Source of the DNA: Ga0077555 sp964500805
GTDB lineage: Bacteria; Pseudomonadota; Alphaproteobacteria; Rhizobiales; Hyphomicrobiaceae
Direction: 5' to 3'
DNA length: 64,000 bases
Assembly (NCBI GenBank): GCA_964500805.1
Contig: CAZCQH010000018.1
Coordinates: forward strand, 32,844 to 96,843
Positions 51,190 to 60,614 of the stretch are shown here, one piece after another; within the stretch, counting starts at the first letter, position 1, and the number at the start of each line of letters is the position of its first letter. A program made the position numbers and the translations under genes. The notes under the pieces are model-generated. The model saw only the letters and a list, made by a program, of their open reading frames with translations. It was not told where the DNA came from and ran no database searches.

Positions 51190-52827
51190 TTACCCACGGG
51201 CCTTGGGCCGGAAGAAGATGCCCCACGGGTCCGGGAACTCGCCAACCGGCACCTCGATCAGCGAGGGACCGTTGTGCTTGATCGCGGCGCTGATTTCCTT
51301 GCCAAGCCCCGCGGGATCGGTAGCGCGCACCGAGCGCACGCCGAAGCTCTCGCCGAGCTTGACAAAATCGGGGTTCTTCAGGTCGGAGGCGATGACGCGG
51401 CCATCATAGTTCAGCTGCTGCATGCGCCGCACGTTGCCATAGGCGTTGTCGGTGAACACGATGGAGACAACGCCGATATTGTACTTTGCAGCCGTCGCCA
51501 GCTCCTGCACGCCGAACATGAACCCGCCGTCGCCGGAGATGGAGATCACCGGTGTGTCGGATTTCGCGGTTTTCACGCCAAGCGCAACATTGAGACCCCA
51601 GCCGAGCGTGCCCTGATAGCCTGACGCTATGTAGGTGCGCGGCTTATAGACGGGATACATGTCACGGCTGCAGTAGGAAATCTGCGTCAGCTCCTCGACC
51701 ACGATGCCATCCTCCGGCACGGCCTTGCGGATCTCGTTGATCCAGGCGCGCTGAGGGGCCAGCGACTCGGTGTCCTTCAGGCCCTTGGCGCGATAATCAG
51801 CGATCTCCTCCGTGCGCTTGTCGCGCTTGCCAAGGTGCTTGGGCAGCCGCTTCAGCAGCGCCTGCAAGCCTTCCTTGGCGTCGGCAATGATCGCGACATC
51901 GGGTTTTCGCGCGCGGCCTGGCTTCGTCGGGTCGATGTCGAGGTGGATGATCTTCATATTGGCATCCGTGCCCCAGTCGACCTGCTGGTGGATGCGGGTG
52001 CCGATGCCGAAGACGCAGTCCGTCGTCTTCCAGGCGTGATAGCCGCCGGAGACGCGCAACGCCAACTCGTGGCGATGATCGAAGACGCCTGAGCCGGTGC
52101 GGAACGACATCACGGGCGCCTGCAGCATCTCTGCAAGTTGCTTGACCTCGACAGAAGCCTCCTGCGCGCCGCCGCCGACCGTGATCATCGGGCGCTTCGA
52201 CGCCGCGAGCAGCTTTGCCGCGGCCTCGATCGCATCCTCGTCGATCGCGGGCGTCACACGCTGCACCGGCTCGAGATCGAGCGCGACCTCGGACGCTTGC
52301 TTCCACATGTCCCAGCCACACTCTATGCCGACGGGACCGGGAGCTCCCGACAGCAATTGTCGGAAAGCTTCACGCGCCTTGCCGGGTGCGTCCTGCGGAC
52401 CGTCGATGTGTGCAGCCCACTTGGTCAGCGTCTTCATGATACCGAGCTGGTTCGGGATCTCGTGCAGGAAGCCAAGACCCTTGCCGATGCGCTGCTCGAA
52501 GATCTGGCCAGAGATGGCGAGCACGGGCTGGCAGAGCGATTGCGCGGTCGCAAGCGCGGTCGTGGTGTTGAGGAAGCCCGGTCCAGGCACGACGCAGTAG
52601 GCTTGCGGTTTGCCCGTCGCCATCGCAGCGCCGAGCGCCATGTAGGCGGTAGCCTGCTCGTGGCGCGCGTTGACCGGCTTGATCGCACCGCCGACGCGAT
52701 GAAGCGCGTCGAAGAAGTCGTCGTTCTGCACGCCCGGCAAGCAGTAGAGCGTATCGATGCCGTTGGCGATCAGCGTCTTGATCGTCGCTTCCGCGCAGTT
52801 GAGCTTCTCGAGGTTTGATTGGGCCAT
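51190..52827 (-). CDS. thiamine-diphosphate-dependent enzyme (acetolactate-synthase fold)
   Basis: 545 residues with three domains: Pyr domain with the catalytic Glu (NARHEQATAYMALGAAMATG), a central dinucleotide-like domain (ITVGGGAQEASVEVKQLAEM) and PP domain with the ThDP motif SGDGGFMFGVQELATAAKYN to DNAYGN. It decarboxylates a 2-oxoacid or joins/cleaves a C-C bond. Differences from acetolactate synthase and the linkage to DUF1028 and an SDR point to a catabolic lyase or decarboxylase; the reaction cannot be fixed from sequence. Confidence 0.9.
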   Translation of the reverse strand: MAQSNLEKLNCAEATIKTLIANGIDTLYCLPGVQNDDFFDALHRVGGAIKPVNARHEQATAYMALGAAMATGKPQAYCVVPGPGFLNTTTALATAQSLCQPVLAISGQIFEQRIGKGLGFLHEIPNQLGIMKTLTKWAAHIDGPQDAPGKAREAFRQLLSGAPGPVGIECGWDMWKQASEVALDLEPVQRVTPAIDEDAIEAAAKLLAASKRPMITVGGGAQEASVEVKQLAEMLQAPVMSFRTGSGVFDHRHELALRVSGGYHAWKTTDCVFGIGTRIHQQVDWGTDANMKIIHLDIDPTKPGRARKPDVAIIADAKEGLQALLKRLPKHLGKRDKRTEEIADYRAKGLKDTESLAPQRAWINEIRKAVPEDGIVVEELTQISYCSRDMYPVYKPRTYIASGYQGTLGWGLNVALGVKTAKSDTPVISISGDGGFMFGVQELATAAKYNIGVVSIVFTDNAYGNVRRMQQLNYDGRVIASDLKNPDFVKLGESFGVRSVRATDPAGLGKEISAAIKHNGPSLIEVPVGEFPDPWGIFFRPKARG

Positions 52828-53028
52828 GCGTCGGCGTCCTGCGTTTCGGGTGAGTTTGAAGGGCAGGTTACACGTTTTCAGCGGGGCGGGAAGGGCGGGA
52901 CGCGGCGTGGCTGCCGCACGTCGGAGCGGGCAGGCTCGCGATGCGCAGATTATCGTGACTTCCCTGATGGCTTCCGCGCTGAATTTATGCGCGACGGAAA
53001 GGGCTCACATCCATCAGCGGACGTGCCG

Positions 53029-53676
53029 TCAATACGCGAGCCGCCCATAGAGCTCGGCGAATGGGATCATGACATGGGTTTGATAGGCGGGACGCGACGC
53101 CAGTGTTTCGTACCAGCGCAACACGTTCGGCACGTCGGGCCGATCGATCTCGATGTTGAGATAGCGGTAGAGGTTGGTTCCGACGGCAATGTCGGCGAGT
53201 GAGAGTGTGCGGCCCGCCATGTATGACTGGCTTGCGAGGTGGCGGTCGAGGAGCTGCATGTGTCGCGCGACGCGGCTGATGGCGCCGGTGACGGCGGGCA
53301 TGTTCCGTTGCGGCTCGGGTGTGCGATAGAAGCCCCAGAAAATGCCCATCAGGAAATCCGGTTGCAGCGTCGTCGCGGACCAGTCCACCCAGCGGTCGAC
53401 GGTGCTGCGCACCTCGGGGTCGTTGCTCCACCATTGTGCATTGCCTTAGCAGGCCGCGAGATAGCGCAGGATCGCGTGCGATTCCCACACGATGGTGCCG
53501 TCGTCATCGATGACGGGCACGCGGCCGTGCGGGTTCATGGCCAGGAACTCTGCCGTGTCGAGGCCGCCGAACGAGCCCCCAAGTTCGATGTGCTTGTGCT
53601 CGAGCCCGAGCTCGACGACGAGCCACATCACTTTCTGAACATTGAACGAGTTCTTCCGACCGTAGATGGTGAGCAT
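53029..53676 (-). pseudogene. glutathione S-transferase interrupted by in-frame stop
   Basis: Reading from ATG 53676: thioredoxin-like N-domain (LTIYGRKNSFNVQKVMWLVV, NPHGRVPVIDDDGTIVWESH) reaches RYLAAC and then TAA at 53448-53446, after which the same frame continues GNAQWWSNDPEVRSTVDRWV and the all-helical C-domain to 53029. Without the stop the protein is 215 residues, normal for GST. The stop sits where homologues usually have Tyr or a similar residue (TAC/TAT to TAA is one change), so it is a single nonsense mutation and otherwise intact. A GTG/ATG restart could give only a C-terminal fragment. Confidence 0.85.
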
Positions 53677-53789
53677 GCGGCGACGCTTTCAATTCAGCTC
53701 ATGCAGTGCCTCGCTTACAGCCTGGCACCGCTCAGCGCTGTTCCATGGTGCCAGGCTCAGTCAGAGACCGGCTGCCACCGATCAACTGC

Positions 53790-55289
53790 TCAAATCTTCT
53801 GATTGTATTCGCCAACTTCGGGGCACTGCTGCAAGCGGCCGTCGATGTCGGCGAAAATGGCGCGCATGTTGCTTTCTGCAGTCGGGCTTTCGACGACGAT
53901 GACCAGCTCCGGCTTGTTGGATGAGGCACGCACGAGGCCCCAGGTGCCATCCTCGAGCACGACGCGCACGCCATTGACCGTGATGAGATCGCGAATCTTC
54001 TGACCGGCAATTGTCTTCCCGTCGCTGGCGGCGGCCTGGTATTGCTTCACGATGCGCTCGACGACGCCGTACTTGGTCTCGTCGTCGCAATGGGGCGACA
54101 TGGTGGGCGACTGCCACGTCTTCGGCAGGTCATTCTTCAGGTCCGCAAGCGTTTTTTCGGGATTGCGGTCGAGCATGTCGCACACTGCCAGCGCGGCAAC
54201 GAGACCGTCGTCGTAACCGCGGCCCAGCGGCGGCTGGAAGAAGAAGTGACCCGACTTCTCGAAGCCGACGAGCGCCTTCTGCTCGAAGGTGTAGCGCTTC
54301 ATGTAGGAGTGGCCGGTCTTCCAGTAGAGCGTCTTGGCGCCGTTCGCTTTCAAGACTGGGTCGGTGATGAAGAGCCCTGTCGATTTGACGTCGGCAACGA
54401 ACACAGCACCCTTGTTCAGGCCGGAGATGTCACGCGCCAGCATGACACCAACCTTGTCCGCGAAGATCTCGTGGCCCTCGTTGTCGACGACACCGCAGCG
54501 ATCGCCGTCGCCATCGAAGCCGAGCCCGACGTCCGCCTTGTTGGCGAGCACCGCCTCGCTTATGGCGTGCAGCATCTTCATGTCTTCGGGATTGGGATTG
54601 TAGCGCGGGAAGGAATGGTCGAGGTCGCAATCGAGCGGGATTACTTCGCAACCGATCCGCCGCAACACCTCTGGCGCGAAGGCGCCGGCAGTGCCGTTGC
54701 CGCACGCGGCGACAACTTTCAGCGGACGCTTCAGCTTCGGCCGATCAGCGAGTGCATCGATGTAGGTCTTGGCGAAGTTATCGACAAAGATGTAGCGTCC
54801 GCCGGGCTTGGTCTGAACGGCGCCGGAGAGGACCAATTCCTTGAGTTCGGTCATGTCATCGGGGCCAAACGTGAGGGGGCGATTGATGCCCATCTTGATG
54901 CCGGTCCAGCCGTTGTCATTATGGCTGGCGGTGACCATTGCCACGCATTCGACGTCGAGGGCGAACTGCGCGAAGTAGGCCATCGGTGAGAGCGCCAGGC
55001 CGATGTCGTGCACCTCGGCGCCGCCGGCAAGGAGGCCCGAGATCAGCGCCTGCTTCACGCTCGCCGAGTAGGAGCGGTAGTCGTGACCGACGACAAACCG
55101 TTTTGGCTTCCCGCGCCGGTCAACCAGCGTAGCGAGGCCAAGACCGATCAAATTGAGCCCCATCAGGTTGATTTCCTGTGGGAAAAGCCAGCGCGCATCG
55201 TACTCGCGAAAGCCGGTTGGCTTGACTAAAGGCAGTTGCTCGAACTCGAGAGTGTTGGGCTTCAGGTTCGCGCGCGGCTTCGGGAGCAT
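53790..55289 (-). CDS. phosphomannomutase/phosphoglucomutase
   Basis: 499 residues of the alpha-D-phosphohexomutase family: phosphoserine loop VTASHNDNGWTGIKMG (about 120-135), metal loop GFDGDGDRCGVVDNE (about 252), sugar-binding loop FEKSGHFFFQPPLGRGYDDG and the C-terminal phosphate-binding SSNKPELVIVVES. It interconverts 1- and 6-phosphates of mannose or glucose for envelope sugars. Apparently monocistronic. Confidence 0.93.
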   Translation of the reverse strand: MLPKPRANLKPNTLEFEQLPLVKPTGFREYDARWLFPQEINLMGLNLIGLGLATLVDRRGKPKRFVVGHDYRSYSASVKQALISGLLAGGAEVHDIGLALSPMAYFAQFALDVECVAMVTASHNDNGWTGIKMGINRPLTFGPDDMTELKELVLSGAVQTKPGGRYIFVDNFAKTYIDALADRPKLKRPLKVVAACGNGTAGAFAPEVLRRIGCEVIPLDCDLDHSFPRYNPNPEDMKMLHAISEAVLANKADVGLGFDGDGDRCGVVDNEGHEIFADKVGVMLARDISGLNKGAVFVADVKSTGLFITDPVLKANGAKTLYWKTGHSYMKRYTFEQKALVGFEKSGHFFFQPPLGRGYDDGLVAALAVCDMLDRNPEKTLADLKNDLPKTWQSPTMSPHCDDETKYGVVERIVKQYQAAASDGKTIAGQKIRDLITVNGVRVVLEDGTWGLVRASSNKPELVIVVESPTAESNMRAIFADIDGRLQQCPEVGEYNQKI

Positions 55290-55474
55290 GCTCTGCCTCT
55301 TGGCTAAATCGGCGCTGGAACCTAACGGATCAGAAGGTCAGACGCCATTGGGGACGATGGCTTGGATATGGGGATGACGGGGTACTTGCGGAACCAAAAG
55401 CGAGCGATGACGTTTGTAGCTTGCTGCAGGTCCCGCGGCGAAATCGGAGTCAAGTTCAGAGACGCAATTGCGGT

Positions 55475-56041
55475 TCAGTCCTGAAGCGTCAGAACTCCAC
55501 GGCTGATTTCGGTTTTTTGCAGTTGGCCGAGGAAGCTCATGCCGAGCAGCGACTGGCCGAGGCGGCCGGGCTCGGCGACGACGGCACGCACATCGCGCAC
55601 GATGATGTCGCCGATCGAAACCTCATCGAGATGAACTGGCGCGACCCGGCCCTGGCCGTTGGCGGTATTCACGCGATGCGTGAAATCGCTCCTGTTCGGA
55701 TGAATGCCTGCCGCCGCCGCGTCCTCGAATGTCAGTGCGACCATGGTGGCACCGGTATCGACCAGCACATGCACGGAGCGCCCGTTGATCTTGGCCCTGG
55801 TCTCATAATGGCCGGATGGGTTGGCGGCTATGGTGACGATTCTGTCGCCGGTGCTTTCATTTTTTGATGTCGTCGCGGCGGCGCCATGAACGCCGAAATC
55901 CTCGGGCTCAAGTTTCAAGCCGAGCGTGGTCCGAACGGCGTCGAAATTGGTGATGCAGAGCACGACGGCTACGGCAGAGGTGCCCCAAATGGCGGCGAGA
56001 TGAAGGAGTCCGCGATGACCGGACGAGAAGGAGGACGCCAT
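55475..56041 (-). CDS. retropepsin-like aspartic protease (TIGR02281 type), copy 1
   Basis: 188 residues. An N-terminal transmembrane helix (LHLAAIWGTSAVAVVLCITN, about 13-32), linker, then a one-lobed aspartic domain with VLVDTGATMVALTFEDAAAA (catalytic Asp in DTGA) and the family end SLLGMSFLGQLQKTEISRGVL. Such proteins dimerise to form a pepsin-like site and are common in alphaproteobacteria. Tandem with the next gene, 38 bases apart. Confidence 0.88.
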   Translation of the reverse strand: MASSFSSGHRGLLHLAAIWGTSAVAVVLCITNFDAVRTTLGLKLEPEDFGVHGAAATTSKNESTGDRIVTIAANPSGHYETRAKINGRSVHVLVDTGATMVALTFEDAAAAGIHPNRSDFTHRVNTANGQGRVAPVHLDEVSIGDIIVRDVRAVVAEPGRLGQSLLGMSFLGQLQKTEISRGVLTLQD

Positions 56042-56079
56042 TGAACACCACCGCCGGCACGTCCGGCGCGGTGCAGCCG

Positions 56080-56817
56080 CTAGTTCCGGAACGTCAGATA
56101 CTGCCCTGAGAATTCATATGACCTGAGACGGCTTAAGAAAGTCATACCGAGTAGGCTCTCCTTGAGCACACCGGGTTGGGCGACGAGGGCGTCGATTCCG
56201 TTGATCGTGATGCTGCCGATGGACGCCTGGCGCAAGCGAACATGCGCGGCATAGGCAACTCCGTTTGCGGTCTGGACCGGCACCGTGTAGCGCAGGTTGG
56301 CGGTATCGACTCCGAATTTACGCGCATCGGTCTGGCGCAGAACCACGGTTGAGGCGCCGGTGTCGACCAGCATCGGGACGCTTGCGCCGTTGACCGAGAC
56401 ACTGACCGTGAAATGGCCATCCCGCCGCCGCTTGATGCGGTGGGAGCGTTCGCCATCCGGCTGAATCTCGGATAGTGGTGTGGCGTGCCCGGGTCCGTAC
56501 TCGCCGGCGATACGATAGGCCATGTTGCCGAGCTCATCCCGGTAGCTGTAGGCGAAGGTCCCGAAGAGGCCGATCATCGTCCAAACCAGGACATCGCGGA
56601 GCGGACTGCGGCGGCGGCTCCGAAATCCGCCGAATACCGCGGGCGCGATCAGGAGCAAGGCGGCGAGGCCAGTCGCAATGACGGCAACGTCTTGCGGATT
56701 CTGGCCGAGAAGGAGGTCGGTTCCGTCGGGCCCGAGGCGCAACATCTCGAGCTCCGCGCGGGCGAAGAACGCCAAGCCGCCAATCGCCAGGAGCATCAGG
56801 GCGAGCCAGAAACTCAT
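56080..56817 (-). CDS. retropepsin-like aspartic protease (TIGR02281 type), copy 2
   Basis: 245 residues from ATG 56817, chosen because it overlaps the DUF1289 stop (ATGA), the mark of coupling; a GTG-preceded ATG at 56832 would add five residues inside that gene. Three N-terminal hydrophobic helices (about 3-20, 44-62, 79-97) are followed by a protease domain with PMLVDTGASTVVLRQTDARK and SLLGMTFLSRLRSYEFSGQY. Longer membrane portion than copy 1. Paralogue by tandem duplication. Confidence 0.88.
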   Translation of the reverse strand: MSFWLALMLLAIGGLAFFARAELEMLRLGPDGTDLLLGQNPQDVAVIATGLAALLLIAPAVFGGFRSRRRSPLRDVLVWTMIGLFGTFAYSYRDELGNMAYRIAGEYGPGHATPLSEIQPDGERSHRIKRRRDGHFTVSVSVNGASVPMLVDTGASTVVLRQTDARKFGVDTANLRYTVPVQTANGVAYAAHVRLRQASIGSITINGIDALVAQPGVLKESLLGMTFLSRLRSYEFSGQYLTFRN

Positions 56818-56990
56818 TTCCGCACTCCACATCGCTTGGCGCGGCGGTCGTCAAGCTCCCGCATGATCCGGCGCCGCTCCTTCGACTCGAGGCCGATCCA
56901 GGCGGCAATCTCGCCGCGCGTCCGGCCGCAGCCCTCGCACAGGCCACTAGCCTCGTCGATGACGCAGACGTTGATGCAGGGTGAGTCCAT
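56814..56990 (-). CDS. DUF1289 protein (58 residues)
   Basis: Starts ATG 56990 and ends TGA 56816-56814. It contains CINVCVIDEASGLCEGCGRT, the four-Cys signature CxxxC-CxxC of DUF1289, then EIAAWIGLESKERRRIMREL and a basic Cys-containing tail. These tiny proteins are widespread in proteobacteria, function unknown, probably Zn or Fe-S binding. Coupled to the second protease gene by a 4-base overlap. Confidence 0.9.
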   Translation of the reverse strand: MDSPCINVCVIDEASGLCEGCGRTRGEIAAWIGLESKERRRIMRELDDRRAKRCGVRK

Positions 56991-57178
56991 CCCGCCGTTT
57001 GGTGCCTCGCGAGCCCCAGCACCTCGTGCCTTGGGGCCCAGTCTTCTAGTTTACGGGAGGTAAATGTGGCCGACAATTGACATTCGAAAGCGCGGGATGT
57101 GGATCGCAGATTTAGGTTATCGCTCTGAGGCGCACGGGCCTCACCATGGGCGTATCGGCGCGAGCAGGCTCTCTCTCT

Positions 57179-59647
57179 TCAGCACCGAATCCGCTGCCCC
57201 GCCGGGTCGTACATAGGTCTGAGGCTGGCAGTGGCCGGAACGCGAACGCCTGCGACCTCGATCTCGTAGCTGGCGGCGAGGACGTCGCCGGACGCCTCGC
57301 CTGGGGCGCAGCTCACGTAGCCGAGGCCGATGGCGGCGCCCAAGGTGTGGCCGTAGCTGCCCGAGGTGAGATATCCAGCCACCTGCCCGTTCCGGATGAT
57401 CGGCTCGGTGTGATAAAGCAGCGGCTCCGGGTCTCTGAGCTTGAATTGCACGAGCCTGCGCGAGATCCCGGCCTCGCGCTTTTTCAGCACCGCATCGCGG
57501 CCGATGAAATCGCCGAACGTGCTCTTCGGCTTGCCGGTCTTCACCGCAAACCCCAGGCCAGCCTCCAGCACGTGGTCCTCGTCGCCGATATCGTGGCCGA
57601 AATGGCGGTAGGCCTTCTCGAGGCGGAGCGAGTCCATGGCGTGCAGCCCGGCAAGACGCATTCCATGCTTGGCCCCTTCCGCCATCAGTGCGTCGAAGAC
57701 GCCGCGGGCAAATTCGGTCGGAATGTAGAGCTCGAAGCCGAGCTCGCCGACGTAGGTGATGCGGTGCGCGCGCACCAGCGCCATGCCGAGCTCGATTTCG
57801 CGCGCTGCCCCAAACGGGAACGCAGCGTTCGAGAGATCCGCCGACGTCAGGCCTTGCAGAACGTCTCGCGCGCGCGGACCCATCACAGCGAGGCAGGCTT
57901 CGCCGCTCGTCACATCGAATGCGACGCAGCGCGCGCCCTCCGGCATGTGCCGGATGAGCCAAGTGAAATCACGCCGCGTCGTTGCCGCTGACGTCACGAC
58001 GAGGAACGACGTTTCCCCAAGCCGCGTCAGGGTCAGATCGGCCTCGATGCCGCCTTTGGCGTTGAGCCACTGCGTGTAGACGCACCGGCCCGGCGCAACC
58101 GCCACATCGTTCGCGCAAATCTTCTGCAACACGGCCTCGGCATCAGGCCCTTCGACACGGAATTTGCCGAAGGCACTCATGTCGAACACTCCCACGGACT
58201 CGCGAACGGCGCGATGCTCCTCGGCCGAATAGGCGAACCAGCTCTGCCGCTTCCAGGAATAGCGATACTCGGGTCTTTCGCCGCGCGCCGCGGCCTCGCG
58301 CGGCAGAAACCAGTGCGCGCGCTCCCAGCCTGCAGTCTCGCCGAAACAGGCGCCGTTCGCCTTCAACTGCTCGTAGAACGGCGTGTGGCGCACGCCGCGT
58401 GCAGTTGCATACTGCCGATGGGGAAAGTGATCGGCGTAGAGCAGCCCCAGCGTCTCGCTGACGCGCCGGGTGATGTACGTTTTCGTCGCCTGATAGGGAA
58501 ACACGCGGCGCACATCGACGTCCCAGAGATCGAATGGCGCCTCGCCGCCAACAATCCACTCGGCCAATGCCTTGCCTGCGCCACCGGACGACTGAATGCC
58601 AACCGAATTGAAGCCGCACGCGACGTAGAAGTTCTTCAGTTCCGGCGTCTCTCCCAACAGATACCGATTGTCGTGCGTGAAGCTTTCCGGACCGTTGAAG
58701 AACGTGTGAATCCCAAGCTTGCCGAGGATGGGCAGGCGCTGCGTCGCCATTTCGAGGATCGGCGCGAAGTGCTCCACGTCCTCGGGCAGTTGGTCGAAGC
58801 AGAAATTCTCGGGTATCCCGTCCACGCCCCACGGCTTGGCCACCGGCTCGAATGCGCCGAGCATGATCTTGCCCGCATCCTCCTTGTAGTAGGCGCACTC
58901 GTCGGTGACGCGCAGCACCGGCAGATTGCGCGGGATCTCGTTGGACGCTTCGGTCACCACATAGAAATGCTCGCAGGCTTGGAGCGGCAAGGCCACGCCT
59001 GCCATCTGCCCCACGTGACGACCCCACATGCCGGCTGAATTGACGACGATCTCGGCGGCAATCGAGCCCTGCTCGGTGACGACGCCGGTCACGCGTCCCT
59101 TGGTGTGCGTGATGCCCGTAACTTTTACGCCTTCGAAGATCTTGACGCCGTGATTGCGCGCGCCCCGCGCCATCGCCAGCGCGATGTTCCCCGGATCGGC
59201 TTGCCCGTCCTTGGCCAGGTAAACCGCGCCAACGGCACCTTCGACATTGAGGAGCGGATGCATGCGCTGCGCCTCGGCGAGCGAGATCGTCTCCACCTCC
59301 ACGCCATAGGACCGCGCCATCGAGGCACCGCGCTTGAGCTCCTCATAGCGTTCGTCGGTGAGCGCAAGCGAAATGGAGCCGACGCGCCTGAAGCCGGTCG
59401 CAACCCCGGTCTCGGCCTCCAGCGAGCCGTAAAGCTCGGCGCTATATCGCGCGAGCTTGGTCATGTTGGCTGTTGCGCGCAGCTGACCGATCAGGCCTGC
59501 TGCATGCCACGTCGTCCCGGACGTCAGCTGCTTTCTCTCGAGCAGGACGACATCGGTCCAACCGAGCTTCGCCAGGTGATAGGCGACCGAGCAACCGGCG
59601 ATGCCTCCACCGATGATGACGACACGGGTCTTGTCGGGGAGGGACAT
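57179..59647 (-). CDS. sarcosine/dimethylglycine dehydrogenase-like flavoprotein
   Basis: 822 residues. N-terminal FAD domain VVIIGGGIAGCSVAYHLAKL with SGTTWHAAGLIGQLRA, whose His48 is the position of covalent FAD in the SARDH/DMGDH family; then an FAO-type middle domain and a C-terminal aminomethyltransferase (GCV_T) domain (WFAYSAEEHRAVRESVGVFD to about 800). It demethylates an N-methylated glycine derivative, with the C1 unit captured by tetrahydrofolate. A distinct, single-chain alternative to the soxBDAG enzyme in the same window. Isolated gene. Confidence 0.92.
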   Translation of the reverse strand: MSLPDKTRVVIIGGGIAGCSVAYHLAKLGWTDVVLLERKQLTSGTTWHAAGLIGQLRATANMTKLARYSAELYGSLEAETGVATGFRRVGSISLALTDERYEELKRGASMARSYGVEVETISLAEAQRMHPLLNVEGAVGAVYLAKDGQADPGNIALAMARGARNHGVKIFEGVKVTGITHTKGRVTGVVTEQGSIAAEIVVNSAGMWGRHVGQMAGVALPLQACEHFYVVTEASNEIPRNLPVLRVTDECAYYKEDAGKIMLGAFEPVAKPWGVDGIPENFCFDQLPEDVEHFAPILEMATQRLPILGKLGIHTFFNGPESFTHDNRYLLGETPELKNFYVACGFNSVGIQSSGGAGKALAEWIVGGEAPFDLWDVDVRRVFPYQATKTYITRRVSETLGLLYADHFPHRQYATARGVRHTPFYEQLKANGACFGETAGWERAHWFLPREAAARGERPEYRYSWKRQSWFAYSAEEHRAVRESVGVFDMSAFGKFRVEGPDAEAVLQKICANDVAVAPGRCVYTQWLNAKGGIEADLTLTRLGETSFLVVTSAATTRRDFTWLIRHMPEGARCVAFDVTSGEACLAVMGPRARDVLQGLTSADLSNAAFPFGAAREIELGMALVRAHRITYVGELGFELYIPTEFARGVFDALMAEGAKHGMRLAGLHAMDSLRLEKAYRHFGHDIGDEDHVLEAGLGFAVKTGKPKSTFGDFIGRDAVLKKREAGISRRLVQFKLRDPEPLLYHTEPIIRNGQVAGYLTSGSYGHTLGAAIGLGYVSCAPGEASGDVLAASYEIEVAGVRVPATASLRPMYDPAGQRIRC

Positions 59648-59785
59648 GGGCGGCTTCCGTTGGTTCGCATCGCGGGCGGCTAAGCCGCGCTATCGCGGGT
59701 TGGCTTCGGAGCGCGATGATCGAAGGCCGATCAAGCGCGTGTCAATCTCCGGCATCGACGGCGGCCGGGGGCATGGCGCCCGAGA

Positions 59786-60586
59786 TCACGCCAGTAAGCG
59801 AGGCGCGCTGCTGATCAGGATTCCGGCACCGATGGCAATCACGGTCACGGCGAAGACGCGCGATAGGACGCCTCTATGCTGGGCCAGAACGGTCGTTGCT
59901 TTCACACCGATAATACTGCCAAGGGCACCACCCGCGATGAACTGCGCGGCGAGCATCCAATCGACAAGGCCGGAGCGAGCGTAGCTGGCGGCGGTGGTCA
60001 GGCCGAAGGCGGTAATTGCTACCAGCGAAGTGGCGATGGCATTGCGGATGGGCATGCCCGTGGCGAGCAGGAGCCCCGGCACGATCAGAAACCCGCCGCC
60101 AATCCCGAAAAAGCCGGCCAGCAAACCGACGCCGAAGCCGATACCGATGAGGCGCGGCAACATTTGTGGAGCCGAGGCCCACGTGAGGCGGATTTCTTCC
60201 GTGGTTGTCTCCTCAGGTCGGCGAAACATGGCAGCGCCAACGACCAGCATGATGAGGCCGAACAGCGCCAGCAGCCGCTGACCGTCCACGGCCTTGCCGA
60301 ATTCAGCGCCCAGCGCCGATCCAGCGATGCCGGTCGCGGCGAAGACGGCAGCGCAACGCCACTTCACGGTTCCCTGGCGCGCGTGCGCGCTCAAGCTGAA
60401 GGCGGCGTTGAGCGCCACGGCCATGGCTGCGGTGCCGATCGCAACGTGGGTCGACGAGACGCCGACGACGTAGACGATGAGCGGCACGGCCAGGATGGAG
60501 CCGCCGCCGCCAATCAGACCCAGCACCAGTCCGACGAGACCGCCGGAGCCGATGGCAAGAACCACTGGAAGCAGAGGCTGGAACAT
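59786..60586 (-). CDS. TauE/SafE family sulfite/sulfur exporter
   Basis: 266 residues, about eight helices arranged as two repeats: the N-terminal repeat carries GLVLGLIGGGGSILAVPLIV and the second FGVGLLAGFFGIGGGFLIVP, both with the family Gly-rich pattern. It exports sulfite, thiosulfate or another organosulfur anion. Downstream of the YgaP-like gene (28 bases) and bigR on the same strand, so part of the sulfide-detoxification operon. Confidence 0.9.
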   Translation of the reverse strand: MFQPLLPVVLAIGSGGLVGLVLGLIGGGGSILAVPLIVYVVGVSSTHVAIGTAAMAVALNAAFSLSAHARQGTVKWRCAAVFAATGIAGSALGAEFGKAVDGQRLLALFGLIMLVVGAAMFRRPEETTTEEIRLTWASAPQMLPRLIGIGFGVGLLAGFFGIGGGFLIVPGLLLATGMPIRNAIATSLVAITAFGLTTAASYARSGLVDWMLAAQFIAGGALGSIIGVKATTVLAQHRGVLSRVFAVTVIAIGAGILISSAPRLLA

Positions 60587-60614
60587 TGCGCATCATTCCT
60601 TGTGTCGCTGAGGT

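Noticed and set aside
53446..53448. TAA in the GST gene as recoded codon
   Set aside because: No selenocysteine or pyrrolysine signal applies to TAA; a plain nonsense mutation is simpler.
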